Positions 1 through 11,928 of a stretch of DNA of 64,000 nucleotides are shown one piece after another; within the stretch, counting starts at the first letter, position 1, and every line of letters begins with the position of its first letter. A program made the translations under genes and the position numbers. Under the pieces are notes generated by a model, which had not been told where the DNA came from, made no database searches, and saw only the letters and a list, made by a program, of their open reading frames with translations. Source of the DNA: Nonlabens spongiae (GTDB lineage Bacteria > Bacteroidota > Bacteroidia > Flavobacteriales > Flavobacteriaceae); contig NZ_CP019344.1 in NCBI RefSeq assembly GCF_002117125.1, positions 1,764,501 through 1,828,500 on the forward strand. Direction: 5' to 3'.

Positions 1-5
1 TACTA

Positions 6-935
6 TCAAGATTTTGGAAGAAAGACCTCTGCCATCATACACCTTACAGATCCCCCACCTAAAGTTTCAATTGTAGTAATGTCTGGATGAATGATCTCAT
101 TATAAATACTCAACTTTTGAATTTGCTCACCTGTTAAAGATCTATAAGCTTGATCACTCATCACTAGATAGCGTTCTCCTTTATTATTGTGAACCTGCAT
201 CATATTACCTGCAAAAGAGGCTACTTGTTGTTCTGTAATAGCGATCACCTCTTTACCGCTTTCTTTGATGTTTCTCAGAAGGTTTTTCCGTTCTTTTTTA
301 TCATCAACACTATCGAGACAAACTACAGCAAATTGCTCTCCCAGCGCCATCATCACATTTGTGTGATATATAGGCATACGCTGGTCACCCACACTTTGAT
401 TTGCAGTAAATATTACGGGAGTGTATTCCATATCCTCGCAAAATTCTATCAGCAACTCTTCATGGGCACGATCTGAAAGAGAGCAATAAGCCAGCTCGTT
501 CTGGCGATCCAGCAATAAACTACCTGTTCCTTCTAGATAAACACCCTCTTCCTCTGCGCTGGAGTAATCTAAAACGTTGCTTATTTTAAATCCTTGCTCC
601 TCTAGGGTGTCAAGAACCTCCGGTCTCCTTTCAAGTCTACGATTCTCTGCAAACATGGGATAGAGAACGACGTCCCCATTCTCGTGCGTAGATATCCAGT
701 TATTAGGAAATATGGAGTCTGGCGTATCGTGTTTGTTATCGTCTTCTATGATGATGACGTTAATGCCTTTTGATTGTAACGCTTTCGCGAAAGCGTCAAA
801 CTCTTTCTGCGCCTTGCTGTTTTGATCATTGATCTCAGCATCTTCATCTTGGTAAAAATTATTTACGGCAGTCTGTTCATTCAACCGGAAACGCACCGGA
901 CGGACCATAAAAACGGTATCTGTAATTTGCTTCAT
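6..935 (-). CDS. ctlX: CtlX-type citrulline/arginine-degrading amidinohydrolase
   Basis: Cytosolic hydrolase of the amidinotransferase/arginine deiminase superfamily, resembling the citrulline utilization hydrolase CtlX. From the start MKQITDTVFMVRP the protein has 309 residues, with FPNNW at about 76-80, YLEGTGS at 133-139, YHTNVMM (likely catalytic His) at 190-196 and GGGSVRC (likely nucleophile Cys299) at the end. A TTG start 27 bases upstream is possible, but the ATG at 935 matches the family N-terminus better. It follows the related gene at 959-1879 by 23 bases, so the two are probably co-transcribed and act in arginine/citrulline catabolism (inference). A 16-bp palindromic repeat encodes AFAKA at residues 48-52. 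The exact substrate is not proven by sequence. Confidence 0.82.
   Translation of the reverse strand: MKQITDTVFMVRPVRFRLNEQTAVNNFYQDEDAEINDQNSKAQKEFDAFAKALQSKGINVIIIEDDNKHDTPDSIFPNNWISTHENGDVVLYPMFAENRRLERRPEVLDTLEEQGFKISNVLDYSSAEEEGVYLEGTGSLLLDRQNELAYCSLSDRAHEELLIEFCEDMEYTPVIFTANQSVGDQRMPIYHTNVMMALGEQFAVVCLDSVDDKKERKNLLRNIKESGKEVIAITEQQVASFAGNMMQVHNNKGERYLVMSDQAYRSLTGEQIQKLSIYNEIIHPDITTIETLGGGSVRCMMAEVFLPKS
780..795. repeat. 16-bp palindrome CGCTTTCGCGAAAGCG, copy 1 (inside ctlX)
   Basis: Perfect copy of the dispersed palindrome. It encodes AFAKA in the ctlX frame, in a surface-like segment away from the catalytic motifs. Confidence 0.97.
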
Positions 936-958
936 AACTTTAATACTAGAAAGACTTT

Positions 959-1879
959 TCAATCTCTTATCAAAGGTAAGGTGGAACAGCGCAGCAGTCC
1001 TTCTTGTTTTGCAATCTCTGCATAAGGTACTTCCTCAACGGTTATGCCGTGGGAGCGCAACCATGTGTTGAGTCTAGTGAAATTACGCTCGCTGATGACC
1101 ACATCTGGAGCAATGGAGAAAATGTTAGAATTCATGTGAAACATTTCTTCCTTTGTAATCTCAAAACAATTCTCCTTGCCAAAAAAATCTACCAGATAAT
1201 GATATTCCTCCTCCTGCAAAAATCCATTTTTGTGAATAATGCATTTATCCTTACCAACAGGCTGGAAACAACAATCTAAATGCAAGGCATTACTATAGGG
1301 ATCTTCATTATCTTTTCTCAAATTGAATGAAACTACTTTCTTCTGTGGAAAAGTTTTTTCAAGCCATTCAATAGCCTCCGGATTAGTCCTTGCGATAATG
1401 TAGTCTGCATAATCAGCTCCACGATAGGTACCTACAAAAATATGATCACCATAAAGCATGACGTCCCCACCTTCAATGTGCACTTCCTCTGGAGGCCTGA
1501 TTACATTTTGAGGATCAATCTGGTCTATAACGTATTGAATGGCATCAATCTCATTCTCCCGATCGGGAAGAATATTAGATTTAACGAACTTATTGTCAAT
1601 TACAAAACCTATATCGCGCGTGAAAATTTGATTACAATCTTCTATGGTTTTTGGTCTAAAAACCTGAACGTCATATTTTTCAAACACGGCAGCGACAGCA
1701 GTCATTTCTTCTACCATATCCACAATCTGCGGATAAGTTCCCTGTTTAATGTGTAATTTACTTTTAGGATCATAAGCATCTTCTAGCGATGGTGTGGGCC
1801 CATTACTGGCCGCCGTACCTAGAATAACGCTACGTAAACGTGAGGTCTCATCGTTTACGTGAACATTGATTTTATTCAT
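959..1879 (-). CDS. Arginine deiminase / DDAH-like amidinohydrolase
   Basis: 306-residue enzyme of the guanidino-group-modifying superfamily, which hydrolyses arginine or methylated arginine to citrulline. Visible family landmarks are FTRD at 86-89, EGGD at 136-139, HLD with His200, and a C-terminal RCST with Cys298 as probable nucleophile. It is a different subfamily from the next gene (ctlX), so the pair may perform successive steps of arginine breakdown; that is inference. A -7 box lies only four bases before the ATG, suggesting a leaderless or nearly leaderless mRNA. It could be an arginine deiminase, a dimethylarginine hydrolase or an ornithine-forming homologue; sequence alone does not decide. 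Confidence 0.82.
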   Translation of the reverse strand: MNKINVHVNDETSRLRSVILGTAASNGPTPSLEDAYDPKSKLHIKQGTYPQIVDMVEEMTAVAAVFEKYDVQVFRPKTIEDCNQIFTRDIGFVIDNKFVKSNILPDRENEIDAIQYVIDQIDPQNVIRPPEEVHIEGGDVMLYGDHIFVGTYRGADYADYIIARTNPEAIEWLEKTFPQKKVVSFNLRKDNEDPYSNALHLDCCFQPVGKDKCIIHKNGFLQEEEYHYLVDFFGKENCFEITKEEMFHMNSNIFSIAPDVVISERNFTRLNTWLRSHGITVEEVPYAEIAKQEGLLRCSTLPLIRD

Positions 1880-1883
1880 GCCA

Positions 1884-1891
1884 CAAAGGTA
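1884..1891 (-). promoter_or_regulatory. Candidate -7 box of the arginine deiminase-like gene
   Basis: Minus strand reads TACCTTTG, an exact fit to the Bacteroidota -7 consensus TAnnTTTG. It ends four bases before the ATG at 1879. No clear TTTG -33 box is present at 19 bp. Confidence 0.45.
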
Positions 1892-1989
1892 GCGATAACG
1901 TTATAGGATGTGAAATAGTAACTGGTATAAATAATAAAAATTCCACCTGCTATAAAGCATTGAAAAATTTAAGTAAAGGAAACAACACA

Positions 1990-2021
1990 AACCAAAAAAC
2001 CCCCTGAAAAACAGAGGGTTT
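1990..2021 (-). terminator. Terminator of gltA
   Basis: Ten-base stem AAACCCCCTG / CAGAGGGTTT with one mismatch and a five-base A loop (1997-2021), followed on the minus strand by a run of six T. It lies 25 bases past the gltA stop. Confidence 0.75.
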
Positions 2022-2046
2022 AAGTATATATTTTTACTATCAAATT

Positions 2047-3333
2047 CTATCGCTCAGAAACTTCTTTAAATGCTCTGTGATTTTCTCCTGTATAGATTTG
2101 TCTAGGTCTACCTATAGGTTCTTTATTCTCGCGCATTTCTTTCCATTGTGCGATCCATCCTGGCAGACGACCCAATGCAAACATTACTGTAAACATCTCT
2201 ACTGGGATTCCCATGGCACGGTAAATAATACCTGAGTAAAAGTCTACGTTAGGATACAATTTGCGATCTACAAAATAGGAATCTTCTAGCGCTTCTTTCT
2301 CGAGACCTTTAGCAATATCTAGGATAGGATCTTCTACACCTAGGTCACCTAAAACTTCATCAGCAGCTTTTTTGATGATTCTTGCTCGTGGGTCAAAGTT
2401 TTTATACACTCTGTGACCGAAGCCCATCAAACGGAAAGGATCCTCTTTATCCTTGGCTTTGGCCATATATTTCTTAGTGTCACCACCATCTTCTTTGATG
2501 GCCTCAAGCATTTCCAGTACCGCTTGATTAGCACCACCATGCAATGGCCCCCACAAGGCGTTAATTCCAGCACTTAAACTTGCATATAGACCTGCATGAG
2601 AAGATCCTACAATGCGCACAGTACTGGTAGAACAGTTTTGCTCATGGTCTGCATGGAGAATTAATAGTTTATCTAATGCATTTACGACAACCGGGTTGAT
2701 GTCGTAATTTTTGTTAGTCTTTTTGAACATCATTTGCAAAATGTTCTCCACATAACCTAGATTGTCGTCTCCATAATCAAGCGGCTGACCTGTTCGTTTT
2801 CTCAACGCCCATGCTACAAGAACTGGGAATTTACCCATGATCTTAACGATTGCGTTATACATATCATCTTCATTCTCGATATTTACAGATGAAGGATTGA
2901 ATGCGATTAGAGCACTAGTCAGTGAAGAAAGCACTCCCATAGGATGGGCAGATTTTGGGAAACCGTCCAAAATTTTCTTCACATCCTCATCGACATGAGA
3001 ATTTTCTTTAATGTCTGAATGGAATTTATTCAGTTGAGATTCCGTAGGCAACTCTCCAAAAATCAATAAATATGCAACTTCAAGAAAATCTGCTTTATCT
3101 GCAAGATCTTCAATAGAATATCCACGGTAGCGCAAGATCCCTTCTTCTCCATTCAAAAAAGTGATCGCACTTGTACAGCTACCAGTATTTTTATAACCTG
3201 GATCTAGAGTCACGAGACCGCCCGTTACACCGCGCAAAGCCTTGATATCTATTCCTTTTTCATCTTCTGTTCCAGTTATAATAGGAAATTCATACTTCTT
3301 CCCATCGAACTCTAAAGTTGCCTTATCTGCCAT
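2047..3333 (-). CDS. gltA: Citrate synthase (type II)
   Basis: Condenses acetyl-CoA with oxaloacetate to citrate, the entry step of the TCA cycle. At 428 residues it has the usual length of the large hexameric type. The conserved stretches are ILHADHEQNCSTSTVR (first active-site His), GPLHGGANQAVLEML, MGFGHRVYKNFDPRA (second His) and PNVDFYSGI (Asp). The short N-terminal beta domain of type II enzymes is present. It is transcribed away from eno with 255 bases between them and has its own terminator. The start ATG gives the expected N-terminus MADKATLEF. Confidence 0.97.
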   Translation of the reverse strand: MADKATLEFDGKKYEFPIITGTEDEKGIDIKALRGVTGGLVTLDPGYKNTGSCTSAITFLNGEEGILRYRGYSIEDLADKADFLEVAYLLIFGELPTESQLNKFHSDIKENSHVDEDVKKILDGFPKSAHPMGVLSSLTSALIAFNPSSVNIENEDDMYNAIVKIMGKFPVLVAWALRKRTGQPLDYGDDNLGYVENILQMMFKKTNKNYDINPVVVNALDKLLILHADHEQNCSTSTVRIVGSSHAGLYASLSAGINALWGPLHGGANQAVLEMLEAIKEDGGDTKKYMAKAKDKEDPFRLMGFGHRVYKNFDPRARIIKKAADEVLGDLGVEDPILDIAKGLEKEALEDSYFVDRKLYPNVDFYSGIIYRAMGIPVEMFTVMFALGRLPGWIAQWKEMRENKEPIGRPRQIYTGENHRAFKEVSER

Positions 3334-3469
3334 TTGATTTCTAAAATTTTAACCAATTACGAAAATACGTTACAGCCTTCTTATTTGATAATTTAGGAGC
3401 TCCTGATTTACGATTTTAGCATAATTTTTTGTAGAAAAAGATGTATTTGATGGTTTGTATTAAACATCT

Positions 3470-3506
3470 GTCAAAAATAAAGCCACCCCTTAAATATAGA
3501 GATGGC
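3470..3506 (-). terminator. Probable terminator of eno
   Basis: On the minus strand GCCATCTC pairs with GGGGTGGC (eight pairs including G-U) around a nine-base loop, followed by TTTATTTTT. It lies about 80 bases past the enolase stop, beyond the palindrome at 3544. Confidence 0.55.
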
Positions 3507-3543
3507 CTGAAAATGATATTTGAATAAAATTTATTGAATGTTA

Positions 3544-3559
3544 CGCTTTCGCGAAAGCG
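3544..3559. repeat. 16-bp palindrome, copy 2 (eno-gltA intergenic)
   Basis: Perfect copy lying 30 bases downstream of the eno stop codon and upstream of the putative eno terminator. It is therefore transcribed in the eno 3' UTR, where it can fold as a 6-bp hairpin with a CGCG loop. Confidence 0.97.
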
Positions 3560-3588
3560 TGCCAAACAACATCAATTCTCATCACATG

Positions 3589-5989
<2,401 letters not shown>

Positions 5990-5999
5990 AATTCAGAAT

Positions 6000-6007
6000 C
6001 AAAAATA
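6000..6007 (-). promoter_or_regulatory. Candidate -7 box of carA
   Basis: Minus strand reads TATTTTTG (TAnnTTTG), ten bases before the carA ATG and just past the rplQ terminator. This places a separate transcription start for carA-eno. There is no matching -33 box. Confidence 0.4.
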
Positions 6008-6012
6008 ACGAT

Positions 6013-6044
6013 AAAAAAAAGGATCAATGCAAGAACATTGATCC
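6013..6044 (-). terminator. Terminator of the ribosomal protein operon
   Basis: Perfect nine-base stem GGATCAATG / CATTGATCC (6021-6044) with a six-base loop, followed on the minus strand by eight T. It closes the rpsL-to-rplQ operon 26 bases after rplQ. Confidence 0.92.
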
Positions 6045-6069
6045 TCTAAATAAAGATGAAATGAAGATT

Positions 6070-6540
6070 TTATTCTTCTTCATTTGTGTTTTCAGTATTT
6101 GTCTGTGCTGCCTTTTTAGAACGACTACGTCTGCTTCTACGTGTTGATCCAGATTTTTTCTTCTCACCCACGCTGTATAGCTCGTTAAAGTCTACCAACT
6201 CAATCATAGCCATATCAGCATTATCACCAAGTCTATTACCCAATTTAATAATACGAGTATAACCACCAGGACGATCAGCAACTTTTGCAGATACTTCTCT
6301 AAACAAGGTTGTCACAGCCTCTTTACTTCTAAGTTTAGCAAAAGTTAATCTACGATTGTGTGTAGTATCTTCCTTTGACTTAGTAATAAGTGGCTCTACA
6401 TATTGTTTAAGAGCTTTTGCCTTTGCTACGGTAGTATTGATTCGCTTATGCTCGATAAGAGAACAAGCCATATTTGACAACATGGCCTTGCGGTGAGCCG
6501 TCTTTCTACTTAAATGATTTACCTTCTTTCCGTGTCTCAT
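6070..6540 (-). CDS. rplQ: Ribosomal protein bL17
   Basis: Large-subunit protein located near the peptide exit tunnel. The conserved core [20 protein letters not shown] and [10 protein letters not shown] is complete. The protein has 156 residues, longer than the roughly 120-residue Escherichia coli form because of a C-terminal tail rich in Lys, Arg, Ser, Thr and Glu after about residue 125, as seen in other Bacteroidota. It is the last gene of the alpha block and is followed by the operon terminator. Confidence 0.97.
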   Translation of the reverse strand: MRHGKKVNHLSRKTAHRKAMLSNMACSLIEHKRINTTVAKAKALKQYVEPLITKSKEDTTHNRRLTFAKLRSKEAVTTLFREVSAKVADRPGGYTRIIKLGNRLGDNADMAMIELVDFNELYSVGEKKKSGSTRRSRRSRSKKAAQTNTENTNEEE

Positions 6541-6568
6541 TATAATCTATTTATGAACTAGGCTTTAC

Positions 6569-7561
6569 CTAGTCACGGTCTAATTTATATTTTGAAAGAT
6601 CCATTCCGAAATTAAGACCTTTAACGTTTACCAATTCCTCCAACTCAGTCAATGACTTTTTACCGAAGTTTCTGAACTTCATAAGATCATTTTTATTGAA
6701 AGAAACTAGATCTCCCAAAGTTTCTACTTCAGCAGCTTTAAGACAATTCAATGCTCTTACAGAAAGTTCCATATCGACAAGCTTAGTTTTAAGCAATTGT
6801 CTCATGTGAAGGCTTTCTTCATCGTATGTTTCAGTCTGAGCAATCTCATCAGCCTCAAGAGTTATTCTCTCATCAGAGAACAACATGAAGTGATGGATTA
6901 AGGTTTTAGCCGCTTCGGTTAAAGCTTGCTTTGGATGAATACTACCATCAGTTATGATTTCAAAAACCAATTTTTCATAATCAGTTTTCTGCTCGACACG
7001 GTAGTTTTCTATGCTGTACTTTACATTCTTGATAGGTGTAAAGATGCTGTCAATTGCAATAGTACCGAGCGCTGCACTAGGATTCTTATTCTCCTCTGCC
7101 GGTACATAGCCCCTCCCTTTCTCTATAGTCAATTCAAGATTAAGGTTAACGCTTTTTTCAGTATTGCAAATCACCATGTCTGGATTCAAAACTTGAAAAC
7201 CAGAGATGTATCTTTGTAGATCACCAGCAGTAAACTGATCCTTACCAGAGAAAGAAACATTTACTACTTCACTGTCAACTTCATCAATCTGTCTCCTAAA
7301 ACGAACTTGCTTAAAATTAAGAATGATTTCAGTTACATCTTCAACGACACCTTCGATAGTGGTGAACTCATGATCCACACCTTCAATTCTGATTGAAGTA
7401 ATTGCGAAACCTTCTAACGAAGAAAGTAAGACCCTTCTAAGTGCATTACCAACAGTAAGTCCATAGCCTGGTTCAAGGGGTCTAAATTCGAATTTGCCTT
7501 CAAAATCGGTTGAATCAATCATGATCACCTTATCCGGCTTCTGAAAATTTAATATTGCCAT
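6569..7561 (-). CDS. rpoA: RNA polymerase alpha subunit
   Basis: Scaffold for RNA polymerase assembly and target of activators through its C-terminal domain. 330 residues: alpha-NTD about 1-230 with the dimer motif [11 protein letters not shown], linker, then alpha-CTD with [19 protein letters not shown] and the second helix-hairpin region [13 protein letters not shown]. It sits between rpsD and rplQ in the usual alpha-operon order. Nothing unusual is seen. Confidence 0.98.
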   Translation of the reverse strand: MAILNFQKPDKVIMIDSTDFEGKFEFRPLEPGYGLTVGNALRRVLLSSLEGFAITSIRIEGVDHEFTTIEGVVEDVTEIILNFKQVRFRRQIDEVDSEVVNVSFSGKDQFTAGDLQRYISGFQVLNPDMVICNTEKSVNLNLELTIEKGRGYVPAEENKNPSAALGTIAIDSIFTPIKNVKYSIENYRVEQKTDYEKLVFEIITDGSIHPKQALTEAAKTLIHHFMLFSDERITLEADEIAQTETYDEESLHMRQLLKTKLVDMELSVRALNCLKAAEVETLGDLVSFNKNDLMKFRNFGKKSLTELEELVNVKGLNFGMDLSKYKLDRD

Positions 7562-7583
7562 TTGATTACTTTCTTGTTGGTTA

Positions 7584-8189
7584 TTATTTAGAGTACAATT
7601 CTACGATCAACTGCTCCTTAATATTTTCAGGAATCTGAATTCTCTCAGGAACTGAAACAAAAGTTCCAGACATGGAAGCTTTGTTGAAAGTTATATAGTC
7701 ATAAACCTTATCGTTAGAACTAAGTGCATCATCAATCGCAGTAAGTGACTTCGACTTTTCCCTTACAGACACTTCATCACCAGGTTTCAATTGATAAGAT
7801 GGGATATTTACTAACTCACCATTAACAGTAATGTGACGGTGAGAAACTAGTTGACGTGCTCCGCGTCGAGTACGAGCTAATCCCATGCGATAAACCACAT
7901 TGTCCAAACGTGATTCACAAAGACCTAGAAGAACTTCACCAGTAATTCCAGTACTTCTTACAGCTTTTTCAAACATCAATCTAAATTGACGCTCAAGAAT
8001 ACCATAAGTATATTTTGCCTTTTGTTTCTCTTTGAGCTGAACAGCATATTCAGACTCTTTTCCACGGCGACGGGCGTTACCGTGCATTCCTGGAGGATAA
8101 TTTTTCTTCTCCAGCGCTTTACTAGGGCCAAAAATAGGCTCTCTAAATCTACGAGCTATTTTTGCCTTAGGACCTCTATATCTAGCCAT
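7584..8189 (-). CDS. rpsD: Ribosomal protein uS4
   Basis: Primary 16S-binding assembly protein, and the translational repressor of the alpha operon in some bacteria. 201 residues; the N-terminus begins [15 protein letters not shown], and an S4 RNA-binding domain lies at about 95-155 ([32 protein letters not shown]). The zinc-finger Cys residues found in some S4 proteins are absent. A gap of 79 bases separates it from rpsK, the longest inside the alpha segment; no hairpin with a T run was recognised there. Confidence 0.97.
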   Translation of the reverse strand: MARYRGPKAKIARRFREPIFGPSKALEKKNYPPGMHGNARRRGKESEYAVQLKEKQKAKYTYGILERQFRLMFEKAVRSTGITGEVLLGLCESRLDNVVYRMGLARTRRGARQLVSHRHITVNGELVNIPSYQLKPGDEVSVREKSKSLTAIDDALSSNDKVYDYITFNKASMSGTFVSVPERIQIPENIKEQLIVELYSK

Positions 8190-8268
8190 TTATAAAAATT
8201 TGATACGGTGTACTATGAATTCAGGTCAATATCCTTCGATAGTCTGGTAACCGCAAAGTTAAAATTGA

Positions 8269-8658
8269 TTATACTCTTCTTCGTTTAGGTGGACGACACC
8301 CATTGTGTGGTAAAGGGGTAACATCTATAATCTCAGTCACTTCGATGCCTGAGTTATGAATAGTTCTTATAGCACTTTCACGACCGTTACCTGGACCCTT
8401 AACGTAAGCCTTAACTTTACGTAGACCTGCTTCATGTGCAACTTTTGAACAATCCTCAGCAGCAAGTTGCGCTGCATAAGGAGTATTCTTTTTAGACCCC
8501 CTGAAACCCATCTTTCCTGCAGACGACCATGAAATTACTTCTCCCTTTTTGTTAGTTAAAGAAATAAGGATATTATTGAATGAAGATGAAATGTGTGCCT
8601 CTCCAGTACTGTCAACTATAACCTTACGCTTCTTAGCAACTGTTTTAGACTTTGCCAT
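8269..8658 (-). CDS. rpsK: Ribosomal protein uS11
   Basis: Small-subunit platform protein that lines the mRNA exit region. 129 residues with the conserved blocks [40 protein letters not shown] and the C-terminal [18 protein letters not shown]. It lies 12 bases after rpsM. The length and both family signatures are normal. Confidence 0.98.
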   Translation of the reverse strand: MAKSKTVAKKRKVIVDSTGEAHISSSFNNILISLTNKKGEVISWSSAGKMGFRGSKKNTPYAAQLAAEDCSKVAHEAGLRKVKAYVKGPGNGRESAIRTIHNSGIEVTEIIDVTPLPHNGCRPPKRRRV

Positions 8659-8670
8659 AATGTTTACTTA

Positions 8671-9045
8671 TTATTTAGTTGCTTTCTTCTTGTTAGCAAC
8701 AGTCTTACGTTTTCCTTTTCTGGTACGTGAGTTATTCTTGGTACGCTGCCCTCTGAGTGGAAGTCCAGATCTATGACGTATACCTCGATAACAACCAATG
8801 TCCATCAACCTCTTGATATTCATTTGGGTCTCAGAACGCAATTCACCCTCAATAGTAAACTCACCTATAGCATTACGGATCTTACCTATTTCGTCGTCAT
8901 TCCATTCATTCACTTTCTTGTCAACACCTACTCCAGTAGATTCTAGAACTTCTTTAGCACGACTTCTACCTACACCGTAAATGTAAGTTAAGGCGATCTC
9001 GCCTCTCTTGTTTTTTGGTATATCTACCCCTGCAATTCTAGCCAT
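8671..9045 (-). CDS. rpsM: Ribosomal protein uS13
   Basis: Small-subunit head protein contacting the P-site tRNA and 23S rRNA. 124 residues starting [20 protein letters not shown], with the signature region [20 protein letters not shown] and a lysine-rich tail. It starts three bases after the rpmJ stop, in the order infA-rpmJ-rpsM-rpsK-rpsD. Confidence 0.98.
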   Translation of the reverse strand: MARIAGVDIPKNKRGEIALTYIYGVGRSRAKEVLESTGVGVDKKVNEWNDDEIGKIRNAIGEFTIEGELRSETQMNIKRLMDIGCYRGIRHRSGLPLRGQRTKNNSRTRKGKRKTVANKKKATK

Positions 9046-9048
9046 AGC

Positions 9049-9165
9049 TTAACCTTGTCTTTGTTTAAATTTTGGGTTTTTCTTGTTGATGACATAAAGA
9101 CGACCTTTTCTACGAACAATCTTACAGTCAGCACTCCTTTTTTTAATTGACGCTCTTACTTTCAT
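9049..9165 (-). CDS. rpmJ: Ribosomal protein bL36, zinc-free form
   Basis: A 38-residue protein starting [19 protein letters not shown] and ending [10 protein letters not shown], between infA and rpsM as in most bacteria. The three-Cys, one-His zinc site of classical L36 is reduced to a single Cys, so this is the zinc-independent type. Three bases separate it from infA and three from rpsM. It is too short for ordinary ORF length cut-offs, but both ends match the family exactly. Confidence 0.95.
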   Translation of the reverse strand: MKVRASIKKRSADCKIVRRKGRLYVINKKNPKFKQRQG

Positions 9166-9167
9166 AA

Positions 9168-9383
9168 TTAGTATCTATAAGTGATCCTTGCTTTAGTCAA
9201 ATCGTAAGGACTCATTTCTAATTTCACTTTATCCCCTGGTAAAAGTTTAATATAGTGCATACGCATCTTACCAGAAATATGCGCAGTCACCACGTGACCA
9301 TTTTCTAACTCTACTCTAAACATTGCGTTAGATAAAGCCTCAATGATCGAACCATCTTGTTCTATTGCTGATTGCTTCGCCAT
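9168..9383 (-). CDS. infA: Translation initiation factor IF-1
   Basis: Binds the ribosomal A site during initiation. 71 residues forming one S1/OB fold: [60 protein letters not shown]. Its start codon shares one base with the secY stop, which implies translational coupling. As usual in Bacteroidota, adk and map do not lie between secY and infA here. Confidence 0.98.
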   Translation of the reverse strand: MAKQSAIEQDGSIIEALSNAMFRVELENGHVVTAHISGKMRMHYIKLLPGDKVKLEMSPYDLTKARITYRY

Positions 9384-10723
9384 TATGCTACTTGTTGTTT
9401 TCTATTTTTTCCTGATTTTATCAAACCATCATAGTGTCTGTTCAATAAATAGGAGTTAATCTGTTGCATTGTGTCGATGGCTACACCTACCATAATCAAA
9501 AGAGATGTTCCACCATAGAATAGGGCCCATGCCTGGGTGACGCCCATTAGAGAAACAACAGCAGGAAATATCGCTACCAATGCCAAAAATATGGATCCAG
9601 GAAGAGTTATCTGAGACATAATACGATCTAAATACTCAGAAGTTTCGGTCCCTGGACGGATCCCTGGGATAAAACCACCATTCCTTTTGAGGTCATCAGC
9701 CATCTTATTAGTTGGAACTGTAATAGCCGTGTAAAAATATGTAAAGACAATAATCAAAAGTGCGAACACCAGATTATACCAAAAGCCAAAAATATCAGCA
9801 AATAAAGCCGCGACTTCTTTAGCCCAGCCTTGTTCAAGTGAACCTAAGGCAGCAGGAACAAACATTATAGCTTGAGCAAAAATAATAGGCATAACTCCAG
9901 AAGCATTCAGCTTCAATGGAATATATTGCCTTGCTCCGAAGGCATTCTTTTCGTATCCACCAGTGGCAGTTCTCCTTGCATACTGAACTGGGATTCTTCT
10001 GGTCGCCATTACTAACATAACACAAGCCAAGATAATCACCAACCAAATTACGACCTCAATAAGAACAACAAAGGCTCCACCACCATCAGTCCACTGCGTG
10101 TTCAATTCCTGAAGGAAAGCTTGGGGAAGAGTAGCTATGATACCAACCATAATTAATAAAGAAATCCCATTACCAATTCCTTTATCAGTAATTTTTTCTC
10201 CTAACCACATTGCAAAAACACAGCCGGTGACTAGTATGATGGTACTTATAACTACAAACAATGTCATGTTATCCTGCATCATGTATGCGGATCTAGGTAC
10301 ACCTAGTGTTTCAAGACTTAGTAAATAACTAGGTGCTTGAATCAAACAAATACCGATCGTTAACCACCTAGTAATCTGATTGATTTTTCTCCTACCTGAC
10401 TCTCCCTCTTTTTGTAATTTCTGCAAATAAGGAATCGCGATTCCCATTAATTGAACCACAATACTTGCAGAAATATAAGGCATGATACCTAAAGCAAACA
10501 CAGAAGCATTAGCGAATGCTCCTCCTGTAAATGCATTTAAAATACTTCCTATTCCTCCTCCTTCAAAGTTTGATGAAAAACCACCTAACTGAGTAGAATC
10601 GATTCCAGGAAGAACTACTTGGGCACCAAAACGGTAAACGAGGAGTAAAGAAAAGGTCATTATAACCCTATTCTTGAGCTCCTCAATCTTCCAGATATTT
10701 TTAATGGTTTCGATCAATTTCAT
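9383..10723 (-). CDS. secY: Protein translocase subunit SecY
   Basis: Central pore of the Sec translocon in the inner membrane. 446 residues with ten predicted membrane segments, an N-terminal cytoplasmic helix ([19 protein letters not shown]), the plug region after the first segment and the cytoplasmic loop near [10 protein letters not shown]. It lies in the spc block between rplO (nine bases upstream) and infA (one-base overlap). The order and length are standard. Confidence 0.98.
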   Translation of the reverse strand: MKLIETIKNIWKIEELKNRVIMTFSLLLVYRFGAQVVLPGIDSTQLGGFSSNFEGGGIGSILNAFTGGAFANASVFALGIMPYISASIVVQLMGIAIPYLQKLQKEGESGRRKINQITRWLTIGICLIQAPSYLLSLETLGVPRSAYMMQDNMTLFVVISTIILVTGCVFAMWLGEKITDKGIGNGISLLIMVGIIATLPQAFLQELNTQWTDGGGAFVVLIEVVIWLVIILACVMLVMATRRIPVQYARRTATGGYEKNAFGARQYIPLKLNASGVMPIIFAQAIMFVPAALGSLEQGWAKEVAALFADIFGFWYNLVFALLIIVFTYFYTAITVPTNKMADDLKRNGGFIPGIRPGTETSEYLDRIMSQITLPGSIFLALVAIFPAVVSLMGVTQAWALFYGGTSLLIMVGVAIDTMQQINSYLLNRHYDGLIKSGKNRKQQVA

Positions 10724-10732
10724 TTGATTGGT

Positions 10733-11185
10733 TTAAATAGTTGTCACTGAACCACCAGCAGCTTTAATAGCCTCAGCAGCAGAGGCCGAAAATTTATGGG
10801 CAGTTACATTTACTGCCTCTTTGATCTCACCATTACCTAAAATCTTAACAAGATCATTCTTTCCAACCAGACCAACATTAACTAGATCTTCAAAACCAAA
10901 ATCCTTCTCTAAACGATTGGCCTCCAAATAAGACTGAATAGTAGCAAGATTAATCCCTTGATATTCTGTTCTGTTGCGATTTGTGAAACCGAACTTAGGA
11001 ACACGTCGCTGAAGTGGCATCTGTCCACCTTCAAAACCTATTTTCTTAGAATATCCCGATCTTGACTTAGCACCTTTGTGACCACGAGTGGCCGTACCGC
11101 CCTTTCCCGAACCTTGACCTCTACCTATTATTTTACCGGCCTTCTTGTTAGAACCTTCAGCAGGTTTTAGATTATTTAAACTCAT
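10733..11185 (-). CDS. rplO: Ribosomal protein uL15
   Basis: Late-assembly 50S protein. 150 residues; the Gly/Arg-rich N-terminal extension contains GRGQGSGKGGTATRGHKG, followed by GFEGGQMPLQRRVPKFGF and a globular C-terminus that includes the family block VTAHKFSASAAEAI. It sits ten bases after rpmD and nine bases before secY. Confidence 0.98.
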   Translation of the reverse strand: MSLNNLKPAEGSNKKAGKIIGRGQGSGKGGTATRGHKGAKSRSGYSKKIGFEGGQMPLQRRVPKFGFTNRNRTEYQGINLATIQSYLEANRLEKDFGFEDLVNVGLVGKNDLVKILGNGEIKEAVNVTAHKFSASAAEAIKAAGGSVTTI

Positions 11186-11195
11186 GTTACAACTT

Positions 11196-11375
11196 TTATG
11201 CCTTCTCTACAGAGACTAGGTGTTCAACTTTAGCTATCATACCAAGAACAGCAGGGCTATCCTCGTGTACACGAACTTGATTCATTTTATGAAGACCTAA
11301 GGCTTCAAGTGTTCGTTTTTGACGTGCGGTACGATTGATCGCACTTTTAACTTTTTTTACTTTTAACTTAGCCAT
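11196..11375 (-). CDS. rpmD: Ribosomal protein uL30
   Basis: 59 residues starting MAKLKVKKVKSAINRTARQK. A TTG codon nine bases upstream could extend it by three residues, but the ATG at 11375 gives the usual N-terminus and is chosen. The characteristic LGLHKMNQVR and the C-terminal GMIAKVEHLV are present. It follows rpsE by about ten bases. Confidence 0.95.
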   Translation of the reverse strand: MAKLKVKKVKSAINRTARQKRTLEALGLHKMNQVRVHEDSPAVLGMIAKVEHLVSVEKA

Positions 11376-11386
11376 TACCAACAATC

Positions 11387-11911
11387 TTAACCGTTAAAAA
11401 CTTTTTGAAGAGAAATTCCTCGTTCCTTAGCAATAGCCTCAGGACTTCTCAATTGTAGCAATGCATCAAAGGTAGCCTTAACCACATTGTGGGGGTTAGA
11501 CGAGCCTTGATTTTTACTTAGTACATCATGAACACCGACTGCTTCCAGAACAGCGCGTATTGCTCCACCGGCAATAACCCCAGTACCTTCAGAAGCTGGC
11601 ATCAATAGAACTCGCGCGCCACCAAATTTACCTTTTTGCTCATGAGGGATAGTACCTTTTTGTAATGGAATACGTACTAGGTTTTTCTTAGCATCCTCAA
11701 CAGCTTTTGAAATAGCTTCAGAAACTTCTTTTGATTTACCTAAACCATGACCGACAACTCCATTCTCATCACCTACCACGGTAATTGCAGAGAAACCAAA
11801 TGCACGACCACCCTTAGTTACTTTAGTTACACGCTGTACACCTACCAAACGATCCTTCAAATCAAGACCTCCTGGCTTTACGGTTTCTACATTTTTATAT
11901 TTTTGATACAT
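11387..11911 (-). CDS. rpsE: Ribosomal protein uS5
   Basis: Accuracy-related 30S protein. 174 residues from the ATG at 11911; the codon before it is TTG and was not chosen. It contains the N-terminal double-stranded RNA-binding fold ([20 protein letters not shown]) and the C-terminal domain with [20 protein letters not shown]. The order rplR-rpsE-rpmD is normal. Confidence 0.97.
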   Translation of the reverse strand: MYQKYKNVETVKPGGLDLKDRLVGVQRVTKVTKGGRAFGFSAITVVGDENGVVGHGLGKSKEVSEAISKAVEDAKKNLVRIPLQKGTIPHEQKGKFGGARVLLMPASEGTGVIAGGAIRAVLEAVGVHDVLSKNQGSSNPHNVVKATFDALLQLRSPEAIAKERGISLQKVFNG

Positions 11912-11928
11912 CAAATGTGTGTTTTCGA

